Shown here: in pieces, positions 27,413 to 40,554 of the stretch | Layout of the letters: every line of letters begins with the position of its first letter | Numbering within the stretch: position 1 is the stretch's first letter | Assembly (NCBI RefSeq): GCF_026125785.1 | Contig: NZ_JAHCKL010000005.1 | Location: 124,001-188,000, forward strand | Source: Hydrogenophaga sp. | Lineage (GTDB): Bacteria; Pseudomonadota; Gammaproteobacteria; Burkholderiales; Burkholderiaceae_C | Reading direction: 5' to 3' | DNA length: 64,000 nucleotides | Notes under the pieces: model-generated | Told to the model about the DNA's origin: nothing | The model's database searches: none | The model's input: only the letters and a program-made list of their open reading frames with translations | Translations under genes and position numbers: made by a program

Positions 27413-28090
27413 TCAAATAGGACGGGTGGGCAGCAGTGCGGTGAACAGCCGGTGCTCGCAGTCCGGGTCGCTGCAGGTGTCGCAGGACCAGGGCCGCAGG
27501 CCGGTTTCCAGGGTGGTGTCGCGTGCCACCAGCGGGCGGTCCAGGGTGTGGCCGATGGCGCGCAGGGCTTGGCGTTCGCGTGCCTGGGGTGGGCCGTACA
27601 CCGTCTGAAAACGGATGCCGGCTGTCTGCAGTGTGTGGCGCAGCCAGGTGTCCGTGGCTTCGCGGATGGCGGGGCTGTCGCGGAACAGGCCGTCGGGTGT
27701 CCACGGCAGGTCCAGGCCCATGAGCAGGGTGAGGTCGTGGTGTGCCTGTTCGGCCAGTGCGGGGGGCAGCAGGTTGTCGTCCTGGAAGTAGAGCGCGCTG
27801 TAGGCGGCCACCATGAGCGCGGTGGTGTCGGCGATCACCACGTCCACGCCCGGCGCGGCCTGTGCGGCCCGGATCAGGCGGGTCTGTTCTTCGGCGATGG
27901 CGGCTTGCTCGTGGGCGCGGGGGGCGCGGCCCGCCGCCTGGCACCAGGTGCGCAGGTATTCGGGCACCAGCACGGCGCGCAGTCCATGGAGGTCCTGCAA
28001 CTGCTTCTGCAGGCCGGTGGCCAGTGTGGTCTTGCCGCTGGATTCTCCGCCGAGCAGTGCGACGGTGGCGGCGCGATCCCGGGGGATCAA
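27413..28090 (-). CDS. NadR/Ttd14-like AAA ATP-binding protein
   Basis: 225 residues starting at TTG 28090, which overlaps the ftsB stop. The P-loop ALLGGESSGKTTLATGL lies at residues 12-28. EYLRTWCQAAGRAPRAHEQA and VVIADTTALMVAAYSALYF resemble NadR-type kinase domains. The tail has Cys-rich CDTCSDPDCEH, which could bind metal. It may be a nucleoside or nicotinamide-riboside kinase-like protein, but the substrate is not shown. Confidence 0.72.
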   Translation of the reverse strand: MIPRDRAATVALLGGESSGKTTLATGLQKQLQDLHGLRAVLVPEYLRTWCQAAGRAPRAHEQAAIAEEQTRLIRAAQAAPGVDVVIADTTALMVAAYSALYFQDDNLLPPALAEQAHHDLTLLMGLDLPWTPDGLFRDSPAIREATDTWLRHTLQTAGIRFQTVYGPPQARERQALRAIGHTLDRPLVARDTTLETGLRPWSCDTCSDPDCEHRLFTALLPTRPI

Positions 28091-28371
28091 GGTTTGCTCT
28101 TGGCGATCTGGACGAAGATCTCGTTGGGCTTGACCATGCCCAGTTCCTGGCGGGCCAGTTCCTCGACCATGTCCAGGCCTTCCTGCAGGTCGCGCACTTC
28201 GCTGGAGAGCTGTTCGTTGCGCAGGCGCGAGGCTTCGTTGGTCTCGTTCTGCGCGGCGAGCTGCTGCTTCATGTGCGCCACCTGGGCCACGCTGCCCCGC
28301 CCGAACCAGAGCTGCGCGTGCAGGATGAGCAGCAGCGCGATCAGGAGGGCGGGGATGAAGCGGCGGGCCAT
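28087..28371 (-). CDS. ftsB: Cell division protein FtsB
   Basis: 94 residues. One N-terminal membrane helix (FIPALLIALLLILHAQLWF) is followed by a periplasmic coiled coil (MKQQLAAQNETNEASRLRNE) and the conserved end VEELARQELGMVKPNEIFV. FtsB forms the FtsQLB complex of the divisome. It sits after eno, the usual proteobacterial arrangement. Confidence 0.93.
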   Translation of the reverse strand: MARRFIPALLIALLLILHAQLWFGRGSVAQVAHMKQQLAAQNETNEASRLRNEQLSSEVRDLQEGLDMVEELARQELGMVKPNEIFVQIAKSKP

Positions 28372-28422
28372 GGTGGATGGCTCAGATTGTCATCGAAGAG
28401 GCCAGCCGCCGCGATGGACGTT

Positions 28423-30431
<2,009 letters not shown>

Positions 30432-30453
30432 GAATTCTTTCTAGTATGAAAAA

Positions 30454-31311
30454 TTAGCGGGTAAACCTGTCTTCGAGAAAACCGTTCTTCTTCGTCACCG
30501 CATCGAGGGCAAGCAGGGTTTCCAACAGCGCCTTCATGTGCTTGAGCGGCACGGCGTTGGGGCCGTCGGAAAGCGCCTTGGCCGGGTCGGGGTGGGTTTC
30601 CATGAACAGGCCCGCCACGCCCACGGCAACCGCCGCGCGCGCGAGCACGGGCACCATCTCGCGCTGTCCGCCGCTGCTGGTGCCCTGGCCGCCGGGCAGT
30701 TGCACGCTGTGGGTGGCGTCGAACACCACCGGCGCGCCGGTCTCGCGCATGATGGCGAGGCTGCGCATGTCGGAGACGAGGTTGTTGTAGCCAAAGCTGG
30801 CACCGCGTTCGCAGGCCATGAAGCTGTCTTCGGGCAGGCCGGCTTCCTTGGCGGCGGCGCGGGCCTTGTCGATGACGTTCTTCATGTCGTGCGGCGCGAG
30901 GAACTGGCCCTTCTTGATGTTGACCGGCCGCCCGCTCTGCGCCACGGCGCGGATGAAGTCGGTCTGGCGGCAGAGGAAGGCCGGCGTCTGCAGCACGTCG
31001 CAGACCCGCGCGGCATCGGCGATGTCGTCTTCACCGTGCACGTCGGTGAGCACCGGCACGCCCAGCGTGGCCTTGACCTTGGCCAGCACCTCCAGGCCTT
31101 TTTCACGGCCGGGGCCGCGGTAGCTGGTGCCGCTGCTGCGGTTGGCCTTGTCGAAGCTGCTCTTGAAGATGAACGGGATGCCCAGCGCGGAGGTGATCTC
31201 CCTGAGCTGCCCGGCCACGTCCATCTGCAGTTGCTCGGACTCGATCACGCAGGGGCCGGCAATGAGGAAGAAGGGGTGGTCCAGTCCGATGTCGAAGCCG
31301 CAGAGTTTCAT
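30454..31311 (-). CDS. kdsA: 3-deoxy-8-phosphooctulonate synthase (KDO-8-P synthase)
   Basis: 285 residues with the family blocks [38 protein letters not shown] and [20 protein letters not shown]. The enzyme joins arabinose-5-phosphate and PEP for lipopolysaccharide inner core. It is 21 bp downstream of pyrG, the usual order in betaproteobacteria. Confidence 0.96.
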   Translation of the reverse strand: MKLCGFDIGLDHPFFLIAGPCVIESEQLQMDVAGQLREITSALGIPFIFKSSFDKANRSSGTSYRGPGREKGLEVLAKVKATLGVPVLTDVHGEDDIADAARVCDVLQTPAFLCRQTDFIRAVAQSGRPVNIKKGQFLAPHDMKNVIDKARAAAKEAGLPEDSFMACERGASFGYNNLVSDMRSLAIMRETGAPVVFDATHSVQLPGGQGTSSGGQREMVPVLARAAVAVGVAGLFMETHPDPAKALSDGPNAVPLKHMKALLETLLALDAVTKKNGFLEDRFTR

Positions 31312-31332
31312 GGGGCCGTGTCCTTGCGTCTT

Positions 31333-33045
<1,713 letters not shown>

Positions 33046-33157
33046 TTATAGGTGGGGGCGTCTGGGGGAGTCGGGTGTGGGGAGTTGAGCGTTGGGCGTT
33101 GGGCGTGAGCTTTCCGCTCGCCCGACGCGGGACGGTGCCGGCTGCTACATTGCGCCC

Positions 33158-34384
33158 ATGAACGACCTAGCTGGAAAACACATCGTCCTGGGCCTTTCGG
33201 GCGGCATCGCCTGCTACAAGTCGGCCGAGCTGTGCCGCGCGCTGGTCAAGCAGGGCGCCACGGTGCAGGTGGTGATGACCGAGGCGGCCGAGCAGTTCGC
33301 CACGGCGGTGACGCTGCAGGCGCTGTCGGGCCGCCCGGTGTTCACCTCGCAGTGGGATTCGCGTCCCGCTGCCGGGGTTGACAACAACATGGCCCACATC
33401 AACCTGAGCCGCGAGGCCGATGCCATCGTGGTGGCGCCGGCCAGCGCGGACTTCATGGCCAAGCTGGTGCACGGGCGGGCCGATGACCTGCTCAGCCTGA
33501 TGTGCCTGGCCCGCCCCATCGAGCGGGTGCCGCTGATCCTGGCGCCGGCCATGAACCGCGAAATGTGGGCGCACCCGGCCACGCAGCGCAACGTGGCGCA
33601 GTTGCGCACGGACGGCGCCACGGTGCTGGACGTGGGTGCGGGTGAGCAGGCCTGCGGCGAGATCGGCGATGGCCGCATGCTCGAACCCGAGGAACTGCTG
33701 TACGACATCACCCGCTTTTTCCAGCCCAAGCTGCTGGTGGGGCAGCACGTGCTGGTGAGCGCGGGGCCGACCTTCGAGGCCATCGACCCGGTGCGCGGGC
33801 TGACCAACCTCTCCAGCGGCAAGATGGGCTTCGCCATCGCCCGTGCGGCGCACGAGGCCGGGGCGCAGGTCACGCTGGTGGCCGGGCCGGTGGGCTTGCC
33901 CACGCCGCGCGGCGTCGGGCGGGTGAACGTGAAGTCGGCGCTGAACATGCAGAAGAGCCTGGATCTGCTGGTGCCCAGTGCCACGGTGTTCATCTCGGCG
34001 GCGGCCGTGGCCGACTGGCGGCCTGCCACGTCGGCGGAGCAGAAGATCAAGAAGGACGGCTCGGGCGAGGTGCCCACGCTGTCTTTTGTCGAGAACCCGG
34101 ACATCCTCGCGGGCATCGCGGCTTCGCCGCGCGCCAGGAGCGGTGCTCTCTACTGCGTGGGTTTCGCGGCCGAAAGCCACGACCTGGAGGAGCACGCGCA
34201 GGCCAAGCGCGCGCGCAAGGGCGTGCCGCTGCTGGTCGGCAACATCGGGCCGGCCACTTTTGGGCAGGACGACAACGCGCTGCTGCTGGTGGACGAGCGC
34301 GGCATGACGGAACTGCCCCGCGCGTCCAAGCTCGTGCTGGCCCGCCAACTCGTGGCGGAGATCGCCCGCCGGTTGCAGCGCTGA
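33158..34384 (+). CDS. coaBC: Bifunctional phosphopantothenoylcysteine decarboxylase/phosphopantothenate-cysteine ligase
   Basis: 408 residues from ATG 33158. The CoaC flavoprotein half starts with [20 protein letters not shown] and holds [14 protein letters not shown]. The CoaB half starts near 185 ([20 protein letters not shown], then [11 protein letters not shown]) with [13 protein letters not shown] residues and an acidic end. It carries out two steps of coenzyme A synthesis. It is divergent from pyrG. Confidence 0.95.
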   Translation: MNDLAGKHIVLGLSGGIACYKSAELCRALVKQGATVQVVMTEAAEQFATAVTLQALSGRPVFTSQWDSRPAAGVDNNMAHINLSREADAIVVAPASADFMAKLVHGRADDLLSLMCLARPIERVPLILAPAMNREMWAHPATQRNVAQLRTDGATVLDVGAGEQACGEIGDGRMLEPEELLYDITRFFQPKLLVGQHVLVSAGPTFEAIDPVRGLTNLSSGKMGFAIARAAHEAGAQVTLVAGPVGLPTPRGVGRVNVKSALNMQKSLDLLVPSATVFISAAAVADWRPATSAEQKIKKDGSGEVPTLSFVENPDILAGIAASPRARSGALYCVGFAAESHDLEEHAQAKRARKGVPLLVGNIGPATFGQDDNALLLVDERGMTELPRASKLVLARQLVAEIARRLQR

Positions 34385-34395
34385 CGGGCTTCATG

Positions 34396-34677
34396 CTGTC
34401 GCGGATGCGACAGTTCACTCGATCGGAAAAGCACGAAGCGCGTGATTTTCGGCATGGGCCGAACGGAACGCGCCGCCTGTAGGGGCGCCTCTTCAGAGGG
34501 GCTGATACGTTTCTCCCCCGGGGCTTGTGCGATGAAGCAAGATAGATGCCAGAAATGCCCCGTTGTAAGCAGGGTTGTCGACGACGGGTTGCGACAAATT
34601 GTCGCGCCTGCAGACAGGCTGTCTCCACGAAATGTCGCCAGGCCGGTGGCCGTTTCTTATGCAAAGTGGTTCATAAG
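34396..34677. promoter_or_regulatory. Cluster of dyads upstream of the formate dehydrogenase operon
   Basis: The 402-bp gap before fdhG holds no gene. It carries four dyads: CTGTCGC-GGAT-GCGACAG (34396-34413), which could also end coaBC; GCGACAA-A-TTGTCGC (34591-34605); AGACAG-G-CTGTCT (34612-34624); and CTTATG-N10-CATAAG (34656-34677). The first two share TGTCGC half-sites, and another TGTCGC lies at 34633-34638. This density suggests regulator binding. No sigma-54 box of correct spacing was found. Confidence 0.6.
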
Positions 34678-34786
34678 TAATTGCGATCACAGCCCATCCA
34701 TGACCGTCGTGCAAACTGGAAAAAGCTCTGCCGGGTAGCAGGCCATCCAATGAGACGGGTCCCACGACCCGCAGGAGAACGACGAC

Positions 34787-37700
34787 ATGGACATGAACCG
34801 GAGGCATTTCTTCCGGGTCAGTGGAGCGGGGCTGGTGGGATCCAGCCTGGTCGCTTTGGGCTTTTCGCCCACGGCGGCCCTCGCGGAGACGCGAAGCTTC
34901 AAACTGGCCAGAACCACCGAAACCCGCAGCATCTGCCCGTACTGCTCGGTGAGCTGCGGTCTGGTGATGTACACCCTGGGTGACAAGGCGAAGAACGTCA
35001 AGTCGACCATCATTCACATCGAGGGTGACCCGGACAACCCCGTGAACCGCGGCACCCTCTGCCCCAAGGGTGCTGGCGTGATGGACATGATCCAGTCGCC
35101 CAACCGGGTGCTCTACCCGCAGGTGCGCGAGCCCGGCACCGATGAGTGGAAGCGCATCTCCTGGGACGATGCGCTCACGCGCGTGGCCAAGCACATGAAG
35201 GCCGACCGCGATGCGAACCTCATCAAGACCAATGCCGCTGGCACGACGGTCAACCGCTGGAGTTCCACCGGTTTCCTGATTTCCTCTGCTTCTTCCAACG
35301 AATCCGGTTATCTGAGCGTCAAGATCGCTCGCGGTCTGGGGATCGTCACCCTCGACACGCAAGCACGCATCTGACACGCGCCGACGGTGTCCAGTCTGGG
35401 CCCGACTTTCGGTCGCGGAGCGATGACCAACTCGTGGACGGATATCAAGAACACGGATCTTGTCCTGATCATGGGCGGCAATGCCGCCGAAGCCCACCCC
35501 TGCGGCTTCAAGTGGGTGACCGAGGCGCAGCAGCACCGCAAGGCGAAGCTGATCGTCGTCGATCCCCGCTTCACGCGCAGCGCGGCGGTGGCCGACTACT
35601 ACGCACCCATCCGGGTGGGTACCGACATCGCCTTCCTGGGCGGCGTCATCAACTACCTGTTGAGCCAGGACAAGATTCACCACGAATACGTCAAGTTCAA
35701 CACCGACGCGACGTTCCTCACCAAGCCCGGCTTCAGCTATGAGAACGGCTTCTTCTCGGGCTACAACGAGGAAAAACGCAGCTACGACAAGTCGACCTGG
35801 GGCTACCAGATCGGCGAGGACGGCTTCGTCAAGGTCGATGACACGATGCAGGATCCGCTGTGCGTGTACCAGCAGATGAAGAAGCACTACAGTCGCTACA
35901 CGCCCGAGATGGTCAGCAAGATCACCGGCACGCCGCAGGACCAGTTCCTGAAGGTGGCCGAGATGCTGGCCGGCACGGCGGGGCCCGACAAGGTGATGAC
36001 CATCTGCTACGCGCTGGGCTGGACCCAGCACAGCGTGGGCTCGCAGAACATCCGCTCGATGGCCATGATCCAGCTTCTGCTGGGCAACATGGGCCGTCCG
36101 GGGGGTGGTGTGAACGCGCTGCGCGGCCACGCCAACGTGCAGGGCATCACCGACATGAACGCCTACTCCGAGGTGCTGTCGGGCTACATGAGCGCGCCCA
36201 GCGATGCGGACACCAACCGCACCGACTACCTGGCACGCCGCACGCCCAAGCCGCTGCGTCCGAACCAGATGTCGTTCCCGCAGAACTTCCCCAAGTGGCA
36301 CACCAGCCTGATGAAGGCCTACTACGGTGACGCCGCGAACGAGACGAACGACTACGCGTACGACTGGATACCCAAGCGCGACGGCGGCTACGACATCCTG
36401 CACATGTTCGAGCTGATGCACCAGGGCAAGATGAATGGCTTCCTCGTGCAGGGCTTCAACCCGATTGCGGCGGTGCCCAACAAGAAGAAGCTCTCGCAGG
36501 CGCTGAGCAAGCTGAAGTACCTGGTGGTGATGGATCCGCTGGAGACGGAGACGAGCGAGTTCTGGAAGAACTTCGGCCCGCTCAACGACGTCGACCCCAA
36601 GGCCATCCAGACCGAGGTGTTCCGCTTCCCGACCAGTTGTTTCGCCGAGGAGACCGGCACCTTCACCAACTCCAGCCGCGTCATCGCCTGGAAGGAGAAG
36701 GCGGTCGATCCGCCGGGCGAAGCCAAGGTCGACTCGGAAATCATGGCACGGCTCTTCATGAAGATCCGCGCGATGTACGCGAAGGACGGCGGCACGCTGC
36801 CCGAACCGGTGGCCGCGCTGACCTGGCCGTACCTGAACGCCAACGTGCCGTCGCCGGTGGAACTGCTGCGCGAGATCAACGGCCGTGCGCTCAAGGACGT
36901 GCTGGCGCCGCCCGACCCGAAAGACCCGAACGCGCCGCGCGCCGTGCTGGTCAAGGCGGGTGAGCAGATGCCCAACTTCGCGCTGCTGCAGGCCGATGGT
37001 TCGACCGCGTGCGGCAACTGGATCTACGCCGGTTGCTTCACGCAGGCGGGCAACATGACTGCGCGCCGCGATACCTCCGACCCCAGTGGTCTCGGTGTGT
37101 TCCCCGGCTGGGGCTTCGCGTGGCCGGCCAACCGCCGCATCCTCTACAACCGTGCCTCGGCCGACACGGCGGGCAAGCCGTGGGATGCCTCGCGCTCCTA
37201 CCTGCGCTGGACCGGTTCGGCCTGGGGTGGCGTGGATGTGCCGGACATGCGGCCCAATGCGGCGCCTGAAGAAGGCGTGGGCTCCTTCATCATGAACCCC
37301 GAAGGTGTGGCCCGCCTGCACGCCATCGGCATGAACGATGGCCCGTTCCCCGAGCACTACGAACCGTTCGAGACGCCGCTGGGCGTGAACCTCATGTGCC
37401 CGAACAACCCCAAGGCGGTCAGCAACCCGGCGGCCCGCGTGTTCAAGGGTGATCTCGAAGCCTTCGGCAAGAAGGAAGAGTTCCCCTACGCGGCCACCAC
37501 CTACCGCCTCACGGAGCACTTGCACTACTGGACCAAGCACTCGCGCTCGAACGCCATCGTTCAGCCGGCGCCTTTCGTCGAAATCGGCGAAGAGCTGGCG
37601 AAGGAGAAGGGCATCAGGCAAGGGGACAAGGTCCGCGTGCGCAGCAACCGCGGCGAAGTCGTGGCGGCTTGTGTGGTCACCAAGCGCATCAAGGCGCTGG

Positions 37701-37867
37701 ATGTCAACGGTCAGAAGGTCCACCACGTGGGCATTCCGATCCACTGGGGCTTCAAGGGCGTGACGCAGAACGGCTACCTGGCCAATGCGCTGACACCCTT
37801 CGTCGGTGATGCGAACTCGCAGACACCGGAGTTCAAGGCGTTCCTCGTCAACATCGAGAAGGTGTAA
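34787..37867 (+). CDS. fdnG: Formate dehydrogenase alpha subunit, selenocysteine-containing (FdnG/FdoG type)
   Basis: One gene of 1026 residues when the in-frame TGA at 35372-35374 is read as selenocysteine 196. It has a Tat signal ([13 protein letters not shown]), then a [4Fe-4S] site at C50, C53, C57 and C92. The TGA follows LDTQARI and precedes [19 protein letters not shown], which aligns with E. coli FdnG (ARV-Sec-HGPTVASL). The rest of the molybdopterin domain is intact ([37 protein letters not shown]). It oxidises formate in the periplasm as part of the FdhGHI complex. No frameshift is needed. Confidence 0.96.
35372..35412 (+). promoter_or_regulatory. SECIS-like hairpin after the selenocysteine TGA
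   Basis: The UGA is followed by a stem-loop. The upper stem is GUCC (35389-35392) with GGGC (35398-35401), closed by the loop AGUCU, and the lower part is ACGCGCCGAC pairing with the CGACUUUCGGUCG region. The position, 15-30 bases downstream of UGA, and the G-U-C-U loop are like bacterial SECIS elements bound by SelB. Confidence 0.85.
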
Positions 37868-37869
37868 CC

Positions 37870-38751
37870 ATGTCAAGCCTCCAATCACTCGACGTGGTGG
37901 CGCGCTCGGCCACCACCACACCCACGCCGCAGGTGCGAACGTCCATGCCGGCGCTCGCCAAGCTCATCGACGAGTCCAAGTGCATCGGCTGCAAGGCCTG
38001 CCAGGTGGCTTGCATGAACTGGAATGACCTGCGTGATGAGGTTGGCACCAACATCGGTGTCTACGACAACCCCGCCGATCTCACGCCTTCGAGCTGGACG
38101 GTGATGAAGTTCTTCGAGGTCGAGCCCAAGGAGGGCAACCTGGAATGGCTGATCCGCAAGGACGGCTGCATGCATTGCGAGGACCCGGGCTGCCTCAAGG
38201 CCTGCCCGTCGCCCGGCGCGATCGTGAAGTACGCCAACGGCATCGTCGACTTTATCAGCGAGAACTGCATCGGTTGCGGTTACTGCGTCAAGGGTTGCCC
38301 CTTCGACGTGCCACGCATCAGCGAGAAGGACAACAAGGCGTACAAGTGCACCTTGTGTTCCGACCGTGTGGGCGTGGGGCTGGAGCCGGCTTGCGTGAAG
38401 ACCTGCCCGACAGGCGCCATTTCGTTCGGCACCAAGGACGACATGGTGGCCTACGGCGAGAAGCGCACGGGTGAGCTCAAGGAGCGCGGTTTCCAGAACG
38501 CCGGCCTGTACAACCCGCAAGGGGTGGGTGGCACGCACGTCATGTACGTGATGAAGCATGCCGACCGTCCCGAGCTGGTGGACCTGCCCAAGGATCCGAC
38601 GATCAGTCCCTTCGTTTCGCTCTGGAAGGGCGTGGCCAAACCGCTCGCGGTCGCGGCCGTGCTGGGTGCCGCCGTGGCGGGCTTCTTCCACTACATGAAG
38701 GTCGGCCCCATCGAGGAGAAGGAACCTGGCGAGAAGGAGGACGTGAAATGA
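37870..38751 (+). CDS. fdnH: Formate dehydrogenase beta (iron-sulfur) subunit
   Basis: 293 residues with four ferredoxin-type cysteine groups: [36 protein letters not shown], and CTLCSDRV followed by CVKTC. A C-terminal hydrophobic helix ([18 protein letters not shown]) anchors it in the membrane. It passes electrons from alpha to the cytochrome subunit. It begins 2 bp after the alpha stop and overlaps the gamma gene by four bases. Confidence 0.95.
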   Translation: MSSLQSLDVVARSATTTPTPQVRTSMPALAKLIDESKCIGCKACQVACMNWNDLRDEVGTNIGVYDNPADLTPSSWTVMKFFEVEPKEGNLEWLIRKDGCMHCEDPGCLKACPSPGAIVKYANGIVDFISENCIGCGYCVKGCPFDVPRISEKDNKAYKCTLCSDRVGVGLEPACVKTCPTGAISFGTKDDMVAYGEKRTGELKERGFQNAGLYNPQGVGGTHVMYVMKHADRPELVDLPKDPTISPFVSLWKGVAKPLAVAAVLGAAVAGFFHYMKVGPIEEKEPGEKEDVK

Positions 38752-39365
38752 GCAAGCAACGCCTGATCGTCCGCTACAAGGACGGTGACCGCATGAACCA
38801 CTGGTTCATCGCGCTCATGTTCTTCCTCGCCGGTCTCTCGGGGCTGGCCTTCTTCCACCCCAGCCTGTTCTTCTTCACCAACCTGTTCGGCGGTGGGCAG
38901 TGGACGCGGATCCTGCACCCCTTCCTCGGCCTGCTGATGGTGCTGGGTTTCCTCGTGTTTTTCGTCAAGATCTGGCGCGAGAACCTCATCACCGCCACCG
39001 ACCGCGAGTGGGCGAAGCATGCGGGGCGCATGCTCCGGGGCGACAAGGCCGGCATGCCGCCGGCCGGCAAGTACAACTACGGCCAGAAGATGGTGTTCTG
39101 GGCCATGGCCTTGAGCTTGCTGGTGCTGGTGGTCACGGGCTTCATGTTCTGGCGGCCATGGTTCACGCCGTTCTTCAGCATCCCGGTCATGCGCATCGCC
39201 GTGCTGCTGCACGCCGTCGCCGCCGTCGTGCTGGTGCTCAGCGTGATCATGCACGTGTACGCCGCGATCTGGGTCAAGGGCACGGTGCGCGCCATGACGC
39301 GCGGCACGGTGACCGAGAGCTGGGCGCGGTTGAACCATCCGCTTTGGTACGAAGAGAAGAAGTGA
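38748..39365 (+). CDS. fdnI: Formate dehydrogenase gamma subunit (cytochrome b556)
   Basis: 205 residues with four membrane helices, for example [19 protein letters not shown] and [20 protein letters not shown]. Histidines in [17 protein letters not shown] and VIMHVYAAI could ligate two b hemes. It passes electrons from FdhH to quinone. ATG overlaps the beta stop (ATGA). Confidence 0.94.
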   Translation: MSKQRLIVRYKDGDRMNHWFIALMFFLAGLSGLAFFHPSLFFFTNLFGGGQWTRILHPFLGLLMVLGFLVFFVKIWRENLITATDREWAKHAGRMLRGDKAGMPPAGKYNYGQKMVFWAMALSLLVLVVTGFMFWRPWFTPFFSIPVMRIAVLLHAVAAVVLVLSVIMHVYAAIWVKGTVRAMTRGTVTESWARLNHPLWYEEKK

Positions 39366-39525
39366 GGGGCACCCCCCTGCGCCGCTGCGCGGCTTCCCCC
39401 CTCCGTAGCGCGCCTTCGGCGCTTCGAGGGGGGACGATGCCTTGGGCCGGCGGAGCCGGACCCTCGGCATCTCTGGGTGGGGGCTCGCTTCGCTTGCTCG
39501 TTTGTTGTTGTTGAAGGATTTTGGG
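39366..39525. repeat. GC-rich repeat element inside the fdh operon
   Basis: The 160-bp spacer between the gamma subunit and fdhE has a strong hairpin: CCCCCCTC (39396-39403) pairs with GAGGGGGG (39426-39433), enclosing AGCGC/GCGCT. The flanking text (GGCACCCCCCTGCGCCGCTGC) is of a kind I recall as a widespread Comamonadaceae intergenic repeat. It could act as an attenuator or mRNA-stability element. Confidence 0.7.
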
Positions 39526-40554
39526 ATGACCAGTAGCGCTACGGTGCGCATCATGTCGGCGGAAGAGATCGCTGCGCGGGGTGGCGGGGACACGGTGTTT
39601 CTGCGGTTTCCTGAGCGGGCTACCCTGTTCGCCGAACGGGAGATGCGTTTGCGGCAGTTGGCCGGTGCCGGGCATGCGCTGGGGGACTACCTGGGTTTCA
39701 TGGCGGACCTGGTGCATGAGCAGCAGCGTGCGCTGCAGAGCATGCCGGCGGTGCCGCTGCCCGGCGCCGAGGCGGTGGACCGTGCGGCGCGCGACGGTGT
39801 GCCGCTCTTGCCGGCGGCGGATTGGCCGCGCGATATGGCCTGGCGTGATCTGGCGCGCCGCATGGCGGCTGCGCTGCTGCCGCGCGCGCCAGAGGGTGGG
39901 CGCGACGTGCTGCGCCGGCTGGCCGAGGCCGATGATGTTTACCTGGAGCGGCAGGCGGACCTGCTGCTCAACGGACTGGCCACCGGTCTGGACATGGCGG
40001 CGGCGCCGCTGCTGGGGGGCACCCTGCAGGTGTACTGGACGCACCTGCTGCTGTCGGTACAGGCGGCGCACCAGGGCCAGGGTTCGCCCTTTGGCCGCAT
40101 CGACGACGAGACCGCCTGCCCCTGCTGCGGCAGCCGCCCGACCGCGAGCATCACGCGCACCAGCGGCGAATCGCTGGGCCAGCGTTACCTGCACTGCTCG
40201 CTGTGCAACCTGGAATGGCACATGGTTCGCGGCAAATGCCCGCACTGCCTGAGCACCCAGTCGCTGGCCTACCAGTCGCTGGACCTGGCCGATGCCGTGG
40301 GCGAGGACAGCGCCTCGCGCGCCACCGCCGCCAAGGTGCAGGCGGAAACCTGCGACGACTGTGGCCACTACCTCAAGATCGCCCACACCGACCGCGACCC
40401 CTTTGTCGATCCGGTCGCCGATGACCTGGCCAGCCTCACGCTGGACCTGCTGGTGGCCGAGACCGGCAAGCAGCGCCACGGTGTGAACTTCATGCTGCTG
40501 TTCGGCGCGCCCGAGCCTTTGCTCGAAGACGAATCACCACCAGGGAAACGCTGA
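39526..40554 (+). CDS. fdhE: Formate dehydrogenase accessory protein FdhE
   Basis: 342 residues from ATG 39526. It has the FdhE rubredoxin-like zinc/iron cysteine pairs: CPCCGS (about residue 199), CSLCNLEW, CPHCLS and CDDCGHYLK. LAGAGHALGDYLGFMADLVH near residue 44 is the FdhE N-terminal domain. FdhE is needed for assembly of respiratory formate dehydrogenase. Its stop overlaps the selA start (TGATG). Confidence 0.93.
   Translation: MTSSATVRIMSAEEIAARGGGDTVFLRFPERATLFAEREMRLRQLAGAGHALGDYLGFMADLVHEQQRALQSMPAVPLPGAEAVDRAARDGVPLLPAADWPRDMAWRDLARRMAAALLPRAPEGGRDVLRRLAEADDVYLERQADLLLNGLATGLDMAAAPLLGGTLQVYWTHLLLSVQAAHQGQGSPFGRIDDETACPCCGSRPTASITRTSGESLGQRYLHCSLCNLEWHMVRGKCPHCLSTQSLAYQSLDLADAVGEDSASRATAAKVQAETCDDCGHYLKIAHTDRDPFVDPVADDLASLTLDLLVAETGKQRHGVNFMLLFGAPEPLLEDESPPGKR

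Noticed and set aside
34645..34668. A sigma-54 promoter (GG-N10-GC) before the fdh operon
   Set aside because: TGGCCGTTTCTTATGCA has 11 instead of 10 bases between GG and GC.
34787..35374. A truncated 195-residue formate dehydrogenase fragment (pseudogene)
   Set aside because: The TGA is a selenocysteine codon: the frame continues intact to 37867, a SECIS-like hairpin follows, and selA, selB and tRNA-Sec lie in the same locus.
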